A stretch of 64,000 bases of DNA. Source: Cherax quadricarinatus. Taxonomy: Eukaryota; Arthropoda; Malacostraca; Decapoda; Parastacidae. The stretch covers positions 1 through 64,000 of the forward strand of contig NW_027196461.1 of NCBI RefSeq assembly GCF_038502225.1, written 5' to 3'. Within the stretch, counting starts at the first letter, position 1. Each line of letters opens with the position of its first letter. Positions 29,166-40,100 of the stretch are shown here, one piece after another. Position numbers and translations under genes: made by a program. Below the pieces are notes generated by a model. That model was not told where the DNA came from, did not search any database, and saw only the letters and a list, made by a program, of their open reading frames with translations.

Positions 29166-29608
29166 CGTAGATCAGGCTAGGCTTATTGCATGTAGAGATA
29201 ACTTTCTTGGCTCTTACTTTGACCAGAACACAACTAATTTATTTAGGTTAGCTGTTATGTACTGTATATAAAATATTACATAGTACTGTATATGCAAAAG
29301 TGACATTTAATTTGGTTTGTCATGCATACAGTTTGGAAATACTATTGGGCTGACAAGCTCTGAGTTGGCTAAACTCTGCAAAACTTTGAGGCAGTTGTGA
29401 TAAGTTAGGGTGTGTAATACAGTGAGTTGTTGGGGCTTTAGGAGAGACTGACATCTTATGGCATATAAGAGCCTTTCCTTCCAATGTTTGGGAGAGAAAA
29501 TTGCTCATTGTAAGCAGAAAAGGAAAATAAGATAAGCAGTCTCAATTAGGTCAGGTAGTTCCCTGGCCTTTTTCCTGTGTAAGCCTTGTGATATATACGT
29601 ACAGTGGA
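29166..29608. other. RPA1 intron, no feature recognised
   Basis: No exon with similarity to the missing RPA70 N-terminal OB fold was found here, and no repeat family I could identify. Confidence 0.35.
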
Positions 29609-29610
29609 CC

Positions 29611-30585
29611 CCTGGATATTGTAGTCATTGTACACCTACCATCCGACTTTCGACCTGCTCAACTTACGACCACTCGACTTACAACCGTGTTTTTTATGCC
29701 AAACCAAAGAAAGCTTCTAGTGCCAGCCAGCCCTTTGGTAAAGGGCTGAGAGAGAGGGGAGAATGTGCCTTTTTCAGTGATTCTGTAATATGTACGATAC
29801 TAAAGCAGCAGAAGTCGATAAAGGCTATAGTGCCAGCCAGCAATAAAGTGCAGCACTAAGAGTGTAGCAATTAAGTTAAGCAATTAATCGACAGAAAGAG
29901 GACAGCACAAAACGGACTCCTCCAATGTTGTTGGAGGTATATAGGGCTACTGACTAACACCGCTGCCTCTGCTGCCGCTATCACCACCACTATGTAAGGC
30001 TTAGCTTTCAGTGGACCTTTTACATCCAACAAGAAGTGACACAACAACACTCGTCACATACTTAATGACATATTTTATTCATTCTAGAGTATATGTTTCT
30101 ATATTATTAATAATGTTTATTATGTCATATTAAATGAATTGTGTCATATTGAAGGACTATCTTGTCCTGTCTCTCAACACACTCCCCTGGCGCCACCACA
30201 ATTCCTAACATATGCCAGAAACAGACCTCTCAGGAACACTTTTTTGAGCAACAGGGGTCCAGTGACTCTGAAGCTTATCGTAGTGGCACTAAAAACAAAG
30301 AAGGGAAGTAACCCAGAAATGGACTTGGTACCTGAAGTCTTTATGGAAGGGGATTCCCCTTCCAAACAGTAATTTCTCCATCTTCTCCCCTCCTTCCATC
30401 TTCAATACACTAAGAAGAGTCTTCAATAAAGGTAAGTGTCATGTTATTATTGTTTTATTCTTCATGTCTCATTGTTTTCTGTGTAGGTAAATGTATATTT
30501 CATGTAAAAAAAAATGTCTGGAACGGATTATTTGGATTTACATTATTTCTTATAAGGAAAATTAATTCAGAAATTGTCAAATTCG
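29611..30585 (+). pseudogene. Tigger-type element, coding centre deleted
   Basis: It starts at TA/CAGTGGACCCCTGGATA. PKPKKASSAS at about 29698 matches the transposase start, and the C-terminal end (PEMDLVPEVFMEGDSPSKQ) lies at about 30315-30372. The DDE domain is absent. The right end is cut by the family C copy at 30586. Confidence 0.65.
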
Positions 30586-31587
30586 GCGTGGAGTTAAAAG
30601 ATAAAGAATCACACATAAAGTGGGAGTTGTCACAGTTGCTCTTTGCTGATGACACTGTGCTCTTGGGAGATTCTGAAGAGAAGTTGCAGAGATTGGTGGA
30701 TGAATTTGGTAGGGTGTGCAAAAGAAGAAAATTGAAAGTGAATACAGGAAAGAGTAAGGTTATGAGGATAACAAAAAGATTAGGTGATGAAAGATTGGAT
30801 ATCAGATTGGAGGGAGAGAGTATGGAGGAGGTGAATGTATTCAGATATTTGGGAGTGGACGTGTCAGCGGATGAGTCTATGAAAGATGAGGTGAATCATA
30901 GAATTGATGAGGGGAAAAGGGTGAGTGGTGCACTTAGGAGTCTATGGAGACAAAGAACTTTGTCCTTGGAGGCAAAGAGGGGAATGTATGAGAGTATAGT
31001 TTTACCAACGCTCTTATATGGGTGTGAAGCATGGGTGATGAATGTTGCAGCGAGGAGAAGGCTGGAGGCAGTGGAGATGTCATGTCTGAGGGCAATGTGT
31101 GGTGTGAATATAATGCAGAGAATTCGTAGTTTGGAAGTTAGGAGGAGGTGCGGGATTACCAAAACTGTTGTCCAGAGGGCTGAGGAAGGGTTGTTGAGGT
31201 GGTTTGGACATGTGGAGAGAATGGAGCGAAACAGAATAACTTCAAGAGTGTATCAGTCTGTAGTGGAAGGAAGGCGGGGTAGGGGTCGGCCTAGGAAAGG
31301 TTGGAGGGAGGGGGTAAAGGAGGTTTTGTGTGCGAGAGGCTTGGACTTCCAGCAGGCATGCGTGAGCGTGTTTGATAGGAGTGAATGGAGACAAATGGTT
31401 TTTAATACTTGACGTGCTGTTGGAGTGTGAGCAAAGTAACATTTATGAATGGGTTCAGGGAAACCGGCAGGCCGGACTTGAGTCCTGGAGATGGGAAGTA
31501 CAGTGCCTGCACTCTGAAGGAGGGGTGTTAATGTTGCAGTTTAAAAACTGTAGTGTAAAGCACCCTTCTGGCAAGACAGTGATGGAG
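30586..31587 (+). mobile_element. Family C copy, 3' third
   Basis: The frame reads GVELKDKESHIKWELSQLLF then ADDTVLL and runs without stops to RSEWRQMVFNT at about 31411. The 3' UTR continues to about 31587 and lacks its final part, where the fold-back element starts. The RT fingers and endonuclease are missing by 5' truncation. Confidence 0.85.
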
Positions 31588-31935
31588 TACAGGTCTCCCT
31601 CAACATTCACGTTTTCAGCTTTCGCGGGCTTCACACATTCGCGAATTCCCAACCGCCAAATTCCCAGCCACCAAATTCCCAGCCGCCAAATCATATTCAA
31701 GTTTCCCGCCACCTGCGAGTCCCTACTACCCTCCCACCGACCCCCGCAACTGGCAGCCAGCCCTCCCACCACTGTGTGGTGTTTTGTTTGTTCATTATTT
31801 GCTATTAAACTACAGTATAAATAATGTAAACACATTCATGACTGCATATTAGAATGGCTATTTGAACAGGTATTGGACGGTGACATCACGTGTTTACTCT
31901 TGAACACAGCAAAGAATCAAACATTTCTGCTACTG

Positions 31936-31936
31936 C

Positions 31937-32022
<86 letters not shown>
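31936..32022. repeat. (AAT)n microsatellite in the left arm
   Basis: About 29 triplets. The matching tract in the right arm (32943-33000) is a shorter and interrupted ATT run, showing that the two arms drifted separately. Confidence 0.95.
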
Positions 32023-32023
<1 letters not shown>

Positions 32024-32359
32024 TAATAATGATAATACGATATAATTGAAGAAGGAAATTGTACAAAAATACGAGGGAGTGGTTGACACATCGTCATTGG
32101 CTTTATTTATTTATTTATGAATTTAGCACACTGCTCAGAGGTACAAAAAAAAAAAAAAAATACAGTTTGAGCGCATGCCAAAGTAGATTGAGTAGACTGG
32201 AGCTGGCTTAGAGGCAGTTGAAGAAGGAAATGGTACAAAAATACGAGGCAGTGGTTGACACAGTCAGTGTGGCTTTGTTTATGCTGGAGTGAACATTAGA
32301 GGCTGTCTTCCAAACATTTCACAATAATTCATTGTTAGAGGCTTGTAGATTGAGTGTGA

Positions 32360-32440
32360 GGAGTGGTAGAGGCAGTGGTAGAGGCAGTGGTAGAGGCAGT
32401 GGTAGAGGCAGTGGTAGAGGCAGTGATAGAGGCAGTGATA
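32360..32440. repeat. 12-bp repeat GTGGTAGAGGCA near the fold-back centre
   Basis: Six or so units of GTGGTAGAGGCA. A related array (GTGGTGGAGGCA) lies at 33232-33310 in the outer right part, so the unit is shared by two places in the element. Confidence 0.8.
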
Positions 32441-32712
32441 TTTACTAACATATGTTATAAATAATAATAGTACATTATGAATAACATTTATTATTATTAT
32501 TATAAATGTTATTAATATTAACATGTACTATTATTATTTATAACATATGTATATGTTAGTAAATACCACTGCCTCACCCACTGCCTCTATCACTGCCTCT
32601 ATCACTGCCTCTACCACTGAATTATTGTGAAATGTTTGGAAGAGCAGGGAGATTAATGTTCACTCCAACATAAACAAAGCCACACTGAAGATGTGTCAAC
32701 CACTCCCTCGTA

Positions 32713-32915
32713 CAGTAGACCCCCGCTTAACGATCACCTCCAAATGCGACCAATTATGTAAGTGTATTTATGTAAGTGCGTTTGTACGTGTATGTTTGGG
32801 GATCTGAAATGGACTAATCTACTTCACAATATTCCTTATGGGAAAAAATTCGGTCAGTACTGGCACCTGAACATACTACTGGAATGAAAAAAGTTCGTTA
32901 ACCGGGAGTCCACTG
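32713..32915. mobile_element. 203-bp MITE inserted in the fold-back arm
   Basis: The ends CAGTAGACCCCCGCTTAACG and the inverted GTTAACCGGGAGTCCACTG are flanked by TA on both sides. The left arm of the host element shows the uninterrupted sequence CTCGTATTTTTGTAC. A second copy of the same length is at 41882-42084. Confidence 0.9.
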
Positions 32916-33543
32916 TATTTTTGTACAATTTCCTTCTTCTTCATTATTATTATTATTATTATATTATTATTATTATTATTATTATTACTATTGTTATTAT
33001 TAGCAGTAGCAGAAATGTTTGATTCTTTGCTGTGTTCAAGAGTAAACACATGATGTCACCTTCCAATACCTGTTCAAATAGCCATTCCAATATGCAGTCA
33101 TGAATGTGTTTACATTATTTATACTGTAGTTTAATAGCAAATAATGAACAAACAAAACACTCGCCACACTGAGTGGTGGGAGGGCTGGCTGCCAGTTGCA
33201 GGGGTCGGAGGGAGGGTAGTAGGGACTCGCAGTGGTGGAGGAAGTGGTGGAGGCATTGGTGGAGGCATTGGTGGAGGAAGTGGTGGAGGCATTGGTGGAG
33301 GCAGTGGTGGAGTCTGTGGTATTTAATAACATACATGTTATTAAAGCATAACATGTATATATTTAGTACAATTTACGACGTTTTCATGTATTTTATGATT
33401 GTTCATGGTTCAACAAGTTAAGCAGTATTGTATTATATTTCCCTACAATATATTGGGGCACGAAACATTCACGGTTTTTCAACATTCGCGAGGCTCTTGA
33501 TCCCCTAACCCTCGCGAATGTTGAGGGACACCTGTATATTGTA

Positions 33544-34669
33544 CAGTGGACCCCCAGTATTCGATATTAATCCGTTCCTGAGAGCTCGTCGAATACCGAT
33601 AATATCGAAAACCGAATCAATTTTCCTCATAAGAAATAATGGAAATCAAATTAATCCGTGCAAGACACCCAAAAGTATAAAAAAAAAAAAAATTTTTACT
33701 ACATGAAATATTAAGTTTAATGCAATAGAATAATTACAATAACAATAAAATAATTGACACTTACCTTTAATGAACATCTGGTGATGATTGATGGGATGAG
33801 AGGAGGGGAGAGGTGTTAGTGTTTAGAAGGGGAATCCCCTTCCATTAGGACTTGAGGTAGCAAGTCCTTTTCCGGGGTTACTTCCCTTCTTCTTTTAATG
33901 CCATTAGGACCAGCTTGAGAGTCACTGGACTTCTGTCGCACAACATAACTGGCAGCCTTATGCCTAATCACACTATGTATGCCACTACGATTCTTAAATC
34001 TTTGAAACCAACCTTTGCTGGCCTTAAATTCACTCACATCACCACTAGTTGCAGGCAATTTCTTTACCAAATCGTCATGCAACTGCCTAGCCTTTTCACA
34101 AATGATCCCTTGAGAGATGCTATCTCCTGCTGTCTGTTTTTCATTTATCCACACCAGTAACAATCTCTCAACATTTTCTAACACTTGCGGTCACTGTTTC
34201 GTAATCACAGTTGCACCTTTTGCAAGAACAGTTTCCTTGATTGCCGTTTTCCTGGTCACTATAGTAGAGATGGTTGATTGGGGTTTATTATACAACCTGA
34301 CCAGCTCCGACACACGCACTCCACTTTCGTACTTTGCAGTTATCTCTTTCTTCATTTCATAAGTCATTAGCGACTTTTTTCTCGAAGGGTTGGCACTAGA
34401 AGCTTTCTTGGGGCCCATGGTGACTTATTTTGCAGAAACAAGCACCAAACACAGTGATAATGTGGATAATATGGAATGTACCGAATGTATCCTTAGATGC
34501 GCGCACACTGGCTGGCTTGTAAACACTAGCACACACGGAGCAGTTCAGGCCACACGTGGACAGGTCTCGTACGAATCATATCGAATACCGAGGAAAAATT
34601 TTTGCGTTAAAATGCATCGAAAACCGGATTTATCGAATACCGATGGCATCGAATACCGGGGGACCACTG
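33544..34669 (-). mobile_element. Tigger-type element, transposase DDE deleted
   Basis: TIRs CAGTGGACCCCCAGTATTCG and CAGTGGTCCCCCGGTATTCG lie at TA sites. The minus strand carries the coding remains at 33816-34418. Confidence 0.85.
33816..34418 (-). pseudogene. Tigger DNA-binding region fused to C-terminus
   Basis: Frame one (34191-34418) starts MGPKKASSANPSRKKSLMTY and contains a psq/CENP-B helix-turn-helix (YNKPQSTISTIV). One in-frame TGA follows. The same frame then continues (33816-34184) with the second helix-turn-helix (SEFKASKGWFQRFKNRSGIH) and jumps to the C-terminal TPEKDLLPQVLMEGDSPSKH. The catalytic domain is gone. Confidence 0.8.
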
Positions 34670-34675
34670 TATAAC

Positions 34676-35395
34676 AAGTCGGCCGTCTCCCATCAAGGCA
34701 GGGTGACCCAAAAAAGAAAGAAAATCCCCAAAAAGAAAATACTTTCATCATCATTCAACACTTTCACCTCACTCACACATAATCACTGTTTTTGCAGAGG
34801 TGCTCAGAACACAACAGTTTAGAAGCATATACGTATAAAGATACACAACATATCCCTCCAAACTGCTAATATCCCAAAACCCCTCCTTTAGAGTGCAGGC
34901 ATTGTACTTCCTATTTCCAGGACTCCCAAATTCGTCCACCAACTTCTGCAACTTCTCTTCAGGACCTCCCGAAGCACAATGTCATCAGCAAAAAGCAACT
35001 GTGACAGCTTCCACTCTGTGTTAGATTCTTTTTCTTTTCATCCCACGCTTCTTCCCAACACCTGAACATTCACTTCTCTTACAACCCCATCTATAAATAT
35101 AGTGAAGAACCATGGTGACATCATGCATCCCTGTCTAAGGCTTACTTTTATTGGGAAATAATCTCCCTTTCTCCTACATACTCTAACCTGAGCCTCACTA
35201 TCCTTGTAAAAACTTGTAGCTGTAAAAGCTCTTAGCTGCTTTCAGTAACTTTCCACCTATTAAATACATTTGTAACATCTTCCATATTGCTCCCCTATCC
35301 ACCCTATCATATGCCTTTTTCAAATCCATAAATACAACGAAAACCTTCCTTATTGTGCATATAATAGTTAATTGTTTAAGAAATCCTGTTTACTG
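34676..35395 (-). mobile_element. Family C 3' part, decayed
   Basis: The 3' end AAGTCGGCCGTCTCCC is at 34676, and the UTR and RT region follow (GCACAATGTCATCAGCAAAA corresponds to the FADD region) with frameshifts and a deletion. It directly follows the Tigger element. Confidence 0.75.
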
Positions 35396-35579
35396 AAGAT
35401 CATTGAATCAGTTTGAAATGTTAAGGTATATTTTTAAAATTGTACCATTCTTTATTTATCTACCACTCTCTTTTTTTGCACATTTAATTGTAGTTAACTG
35501 AATAAGAAATCCTACTTACTAATGATCTATGTCTAGTTCTGAAGTAGTCAATAAGCATTAAGTTTAATTTGCCCAAAAT
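35396..35579. other. RPA1 intron, AT-rich
   Basis: Nothing recognised. A pair of similar segments (GAAATCCTGTTTACTGA and GAAATCCTACTTACTAATGA) suggests a local duplication. Confidence 0.3.
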
Positions 35580-35590
35580 ATATTGCATAC

Positions 35591-35633
35591 GGTGGGAGAC
35601 GGCCGACTTGTTGAAAAAAAAAAAAAAAAAAAA
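35591..35633 (+). mobile_element. 43-bp family C insertion with target duplication
   Basis: GGTGGGAGACGGCCGACTTG then TTG and poly-A is the extreme 3' end of family C. It is flanked by direct repeats ATATTGCATAC at 35580-35590 and 35634-35644. This is an extremely 5'-truncated but complete target-primed insertion. Confidence 0.85.
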
Positions 35634-35644
35634 ATATTGCATAC

Positions 35645-36231
35645 TAGTGGCTTTCTTTTGTGCCTTATATTATTTTATTAAATGTAAACTACAATATCTG
35701 TGTACTTTATAAAAGAAATCACAATTTAAGTAGACTTTATTTCATGCTTATGTAAGCCCCAAGAGGTGCCTGTCCCTGTTGTTTTAGTTGAGCATGTGTG
35801 AAGGAAGGAGAGAACAAAAAAAAATAGCTTGTTTTTACTTACAGCATTATTTTAATCACCTAGTAAGAATTTAAGTGTGTAAACTAAGGTTTTGTGAGAA
35901 GTAATGAAGGAGAATATGGCAGATTTATGTTGTATATACTGTTTGTTTATTTTCCTAAAGGAGAGTTTATTTGACCTTGTGGTTCTAACCTGGGTTTATT
36001 AATTGTGGTATTGACTACTACCTGAATGCTGTTTGGGAGTTTGAGGGAGTGTTGCACTAGGATAGTTTTATTTTAATATTTTTTTGTGTAATTAAGACCA
36101 GTAAGTTTACCCCTAAACAGTATTTGCCTCCTAGAATCTCACTAGCAAATTATGACCTCCCCCAGTTAAAGGGTTAGTATAGTTTGGTGCACATTTTCTT
36201 TATGAAAATTGCATAAACTGTTTTTAATATG
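35645..36231. other. RPA1 intron, no feature recognised
   Basis: AT-rich, with short poly-A runs. No exon similar to the RPA70 N-terminal fold was seen. Confidence 0.3.
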
Positions 36232-36442
36232 AATCCTGTAAGGAGGAGTTTGGGATATTGGCAGTTTGGAGGGACATCTAAACTGTCATATCTGAGCGCC
36301 TCTGCAGTCGGTTATTATGTATGAGTGATGGTGAAAGTATTGAATGATGTTGAAAGTTTTTTTCATTCTTTTTGGGTTTTTCTTTCTTTGTGTGTCACCT
36401 TGCCTCAGTGGGAAACGGCTGACATGTTAAAAAAAAAAAATT
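36232..36442 (+). mobile_element. Family C 3' tail relic
   Basis: GTAAGGAGGAGTTTGGGATA, then GTCACCTTGCCTCAGTGGGA and a poly-A near 36430. It lies 40 bases before an RPA1 exon. Confidence 0.7.
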
Positions 36443-36482
36443 ATGCTAGCTTAAGTTACGGTGGTTGGTTTTTATTTTTAAG

Positions 36483-36642
36483 GTACTCATCATCCTTGAC
36501 TTGACGGTGGATCGACCAGGTAATGAAGTGGGAGGCAAAATAGGAGACCCTGTAAATTACGACCCCAACAAAAGCAGAGCTGAGCAGCAACAACCTCCAC
36601 AGCCTTCCAGAAACACACCAACCATGGCAGCAGCTAGTATGG
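36483..36642 (+). CDS. RPA1: RPA1 exon: end of DBD-F and linker
   Basis: Encodes VLIILDLTVDRPGNEVGGKI then GDPVNYDP and a Gln/Pro/Ser-rich stretch. This matches [20 protein letters not shown] and GNPVPYN at the end of the RPA70 N-terminal OB fold, followed by the flexible linker. The acceptor is TTTTTAAG. The exon must end at ATGG/GTCTAT (phase 1) to join the next exon; that donor is weak. If unspliced, the frame stops eight bases later. Confidence 0.85.
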
Positions 36643-37171
36643 GTCTATAACATTCATTGTAAAGTACAATTTAACTAATAATCTTTTATGATTTACCTTA
36701 CTGCTCATATGTATTTTTTGTTTTATAGCAAGTTTTTCAACAGACATTCTATAAGAGTTCTTAATTTGTGTGTGTGTGTGTGTGTGTTTAATTTTTTGTG
36801 TTTGGTTTGTGTGGGGGTATATGTATGTATGTATTTAGCTTTTTGCATGTATAGGGGTATGCATGTAGTTTCCTTTCATCTTTAATTTACGTCCTAACGT
36901 GCATAATCTTAACCTCGGTGACGAACACCAATATGTGATCATTAATAACAATGCTTCAGTGACTTCATCATGTTTGCAGTGTTTGAAATAAACTCTTTTC
37001 CTATGTGTAGTGAGATTTTTCTGTCTTTTTAGTTTTGTAACTCATGCTGAGTGAGGGATCACTGTATTTCATGTTTTCATTACTGATTTGCAGGCTTGTA
37101 ATTTATTTCAGACTCATTATTTTAACTTTTCTTGGATTCATTTGAATTTACAGTTCTATACCATTCTAAAC
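36643..37171. other. RPA1 intron with short (TG)n
   Basis: A TG run lies at 36769-36787. The rest is AT-rich with no element recognised. Confidence 0.4.
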
Positions 37172-40100
37172 TTTTTTATTATCACACCGGCCGATTCCCA
37201 CCAAGGCAGGGTGGCCCGAAAAAGAAAAACTTTCACCATCATTCACTCCATCACTGTCTTGCCAGAAGGGTGCTTTACACTACAGTTTTTAAACTGCAAC
37301 ATTAACACCCCTCCTTCAGAGTGCAGGCACTGTACTTCCCATCTCCAGGACTCAAGTCCGGCCTGCCGGTTTCCCTGAATCCCTTCATAAATGTTACTTT
37401 GCTCACACTCCAACAGCACGTCAAGTATTAAAAACCATTTGTCTCCATTCACTCCTATCAAACACGCTCACGCATGCCTGCTGGAAGTCCAAGCCCCTCG
37501 CACACAAAACCTCCTTTACCCCCTCCCTCCAACCCTTCCTAGGCCGACCCCTACCCCGCCTTCCTTCCACTACAGACTGATACACTCTTGAAGTCATTCT
37601 GTTTCGCTCCATTCTCTCTACATGTCCGAACCACCTCAACAACCCTTCCTCAGCCCTCTGGACAACAGTTTTGGTAATCCCGCACCTCCTCCTAACTTCC
37701 AAACTACGAATTCTCTGCATTATATTCACACCACACATTGCCCTCAGACATGACATCTCCACTGCCTCCAGCCTTCTCCTCGCTGCAACATTCATCACCC
37801 ACGCTTCACACCCATATAAGAGCGTTGGTAAAACTATACTCTCATACATTCCCCTCTTTGCCTCCAAGGACAAAGTTCTTTGTCTCCACAGACTCCTAAG
37901 TGCACCACTCACTCTTTTTCCCTCATCAATTCTATGATTCACCTCATCTTTCATAGACCCATCCGCTGACACGTCCACTCCCAAATATCTGAATACGTTC
38001 ACCTCCTCCATACTCTCTCCCTCCAATCTGATATTCAATCTTTCATCACCTAATCTTTTTGTTATCCTCATAACCTTACTCTTTCCTGTATTCACCTTTA
38101 ATTTTCTTCTTTTGCACACCCTACCAAATTCATCCACCAATCTCTGCAACTTCTCTTCAGAATCTCCCAAGAGCACAGTGTCATCAGCAAAGAGCAGCTG
38201 TGACAACTCCCACTTTGTGTGTGATTCTTTATCTTTTAACTCCACGCCTCTTGCCAAGACCCTCGCATTTACTTCTCTTACAACCCCATCTATAAATATA
38301 TTAAACAACCACGGTGACATCACACATCCTTGTCTAAGGCCTACTTTTACTGGGAAAAAATTTCCCTCTTTCCTACATACTCTAACTTGAGCCTCACTAT
38401 CCTCGTAAAAACTCTTCACTGCTTTCAGTAACCTACCTCCTACACCATACACTTGCAACATCTGCCACATTGCCCCCCTATCCACCCTGTCATACGCCTT
38501 TTCCAAATCCATAAATGCCACAAAGACCTCTTTAGCCTTATCTAAATACTGTTCACTTATATGTTTCACTGTAAACACCTGGTCCACACACCCCCTACCT
38601 TTCCTAAAGCCTCCTTGTTCATCTGCTATCCTATTCTCCGTCTTACTCTTAATTCTTTCAATTATAACTCTACCATACACTTTACCAGGTACACTCAACA
38701 GACTTATCCCCCTATAATTTTTGCACTCTCTTTTATCCCCTTTGCCTTTATACAAAGGAACTATGCATGCTCTCTGCCAATCCCTAGGTACCTTACCCTC
38801 TTCCATACATTTATTAAATAATTGCACCAACCACTCCAAAACTATATCCCCACCTGCTTTTAACATTTCTATCTTTATCCCATCAATCCCGGCTGCCTTA
38901 CCCCCTTTCATTTTACCTACTGCCTCACGAACTTCCCCCACACTCACAACTGGCTCTTCCTCACTCCTACAAGATGTTATTCCTCCTTGCCCTATACACG
39001 AAATCACAGCTTCCCTATCTTCATCAACATTTAACAATTCCTCAAAATATTCCTTCCATCTTCCCAATACCTCTAACTCTCCATTTAATAACTCTCCTCT
39101 CCTATTTTTAACTGACAAATCCATTTGTTCTCTAGGCTTTCTTAACTTGTTAATCTCACTCCAAAACTTTTTCTTATTTTCAACAAAATTTGTTGATAAC
39201 ATCTCACCCACTCTCTCATTTGCTCTCTTTTTACATTGCTTCACCACTCTCTTAACTTCTCTCTTTTTCTCCATATACTCTTCCCTCCTTGCATCACTTC
39301 TACTTTGTAAAAACTTCTCATATGCTAACTTTTTCTCCCTTACTACTCTCTTTACATCATCATTCCACCAATCGCTCCTCTTCCCTCCTGCACCCACTTT
39401 CCTGTAACCACAAACTTCTGCTGAACACTCTAACACTACATTTTTAAACCTACCCCATACCTCTTCGACCCCATTGCCTATGCTCTCATTAGCCCATCTA
39501 TCCTCCAATAGCTGTTTATATCTTACCCTAACTGCCTCCTCTTTTAGTTTATAAACCTTCACCTCTCTCTTCCCTGATGCTTCTATTCTCCTTGTATCCC
39601 ATCTACCTTTTACTCTCAGTGTAGCTACAACTAGAAAGTGATCTGATATATCTGTGGCCCCTCTATAAACATGTACATCCTGAAGTCTACTCAACAGTCT
39701 TTTATCTACCAATACATAATCCAACAAACTACTGTCATTTCGCCCTACATCATATCGTGTATACTTATTTATCCTCTTTTTCTTAAAATATGTATTACCT
39801 ATAACTAAACCCCTTTCTATACAAAGTTCAATCAAAGGGCTCCCATTATCATTTACACCTGGCACCCCAAACTTACCTACCACACCCTCTCTAAAAGTTT
39901 CTCCTACTTTAGCATTCAAGTCCCCTACCACAATTACTCTCTCACTTGGTTCAAAGGCTCCTATACATTCACTTAACATCTCCCAAAATCTCTCTCTCTC
40001 CTCTGCATTCCTCTCTTCTCCAGGTGCATACACGCTTATTATGACCCACTTCTCGCATCCAACCTTTACTTTAATCCACATAATTCTTGAATTTACACAT

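Larger units (their letters stand above)
31590..33534. mobile_element. Fold-back DNA transposon, about 1.9 kb
   Basis: The ends are CAGGTCTCCCTCAACATTC and the inverted match of CAGGTGTCCCTCAACATTCG, with TA outside. Inside, the sequence from about 31715 to 32490 is repeated in inverted order from about 32491 to 33231. The centre is a palindrome around TTTACTAACATATG. No transposase frame was found. A MITE sits in the right arm only (32713-32915). Confidence 0.8.

Noticed and set aside
31886..33332. Poly-Leu and Ser/Thr-repeat frames
   Set aside because: Translations of the AAT and 12-bp repeats in the fold-back element.
38721..39407. Plus-strand 228-aa Ser/Pro/Leu-rich frame
   Set aside because: Antisense to the intact family C ORF. 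Composition follows from reading that gene backwards.
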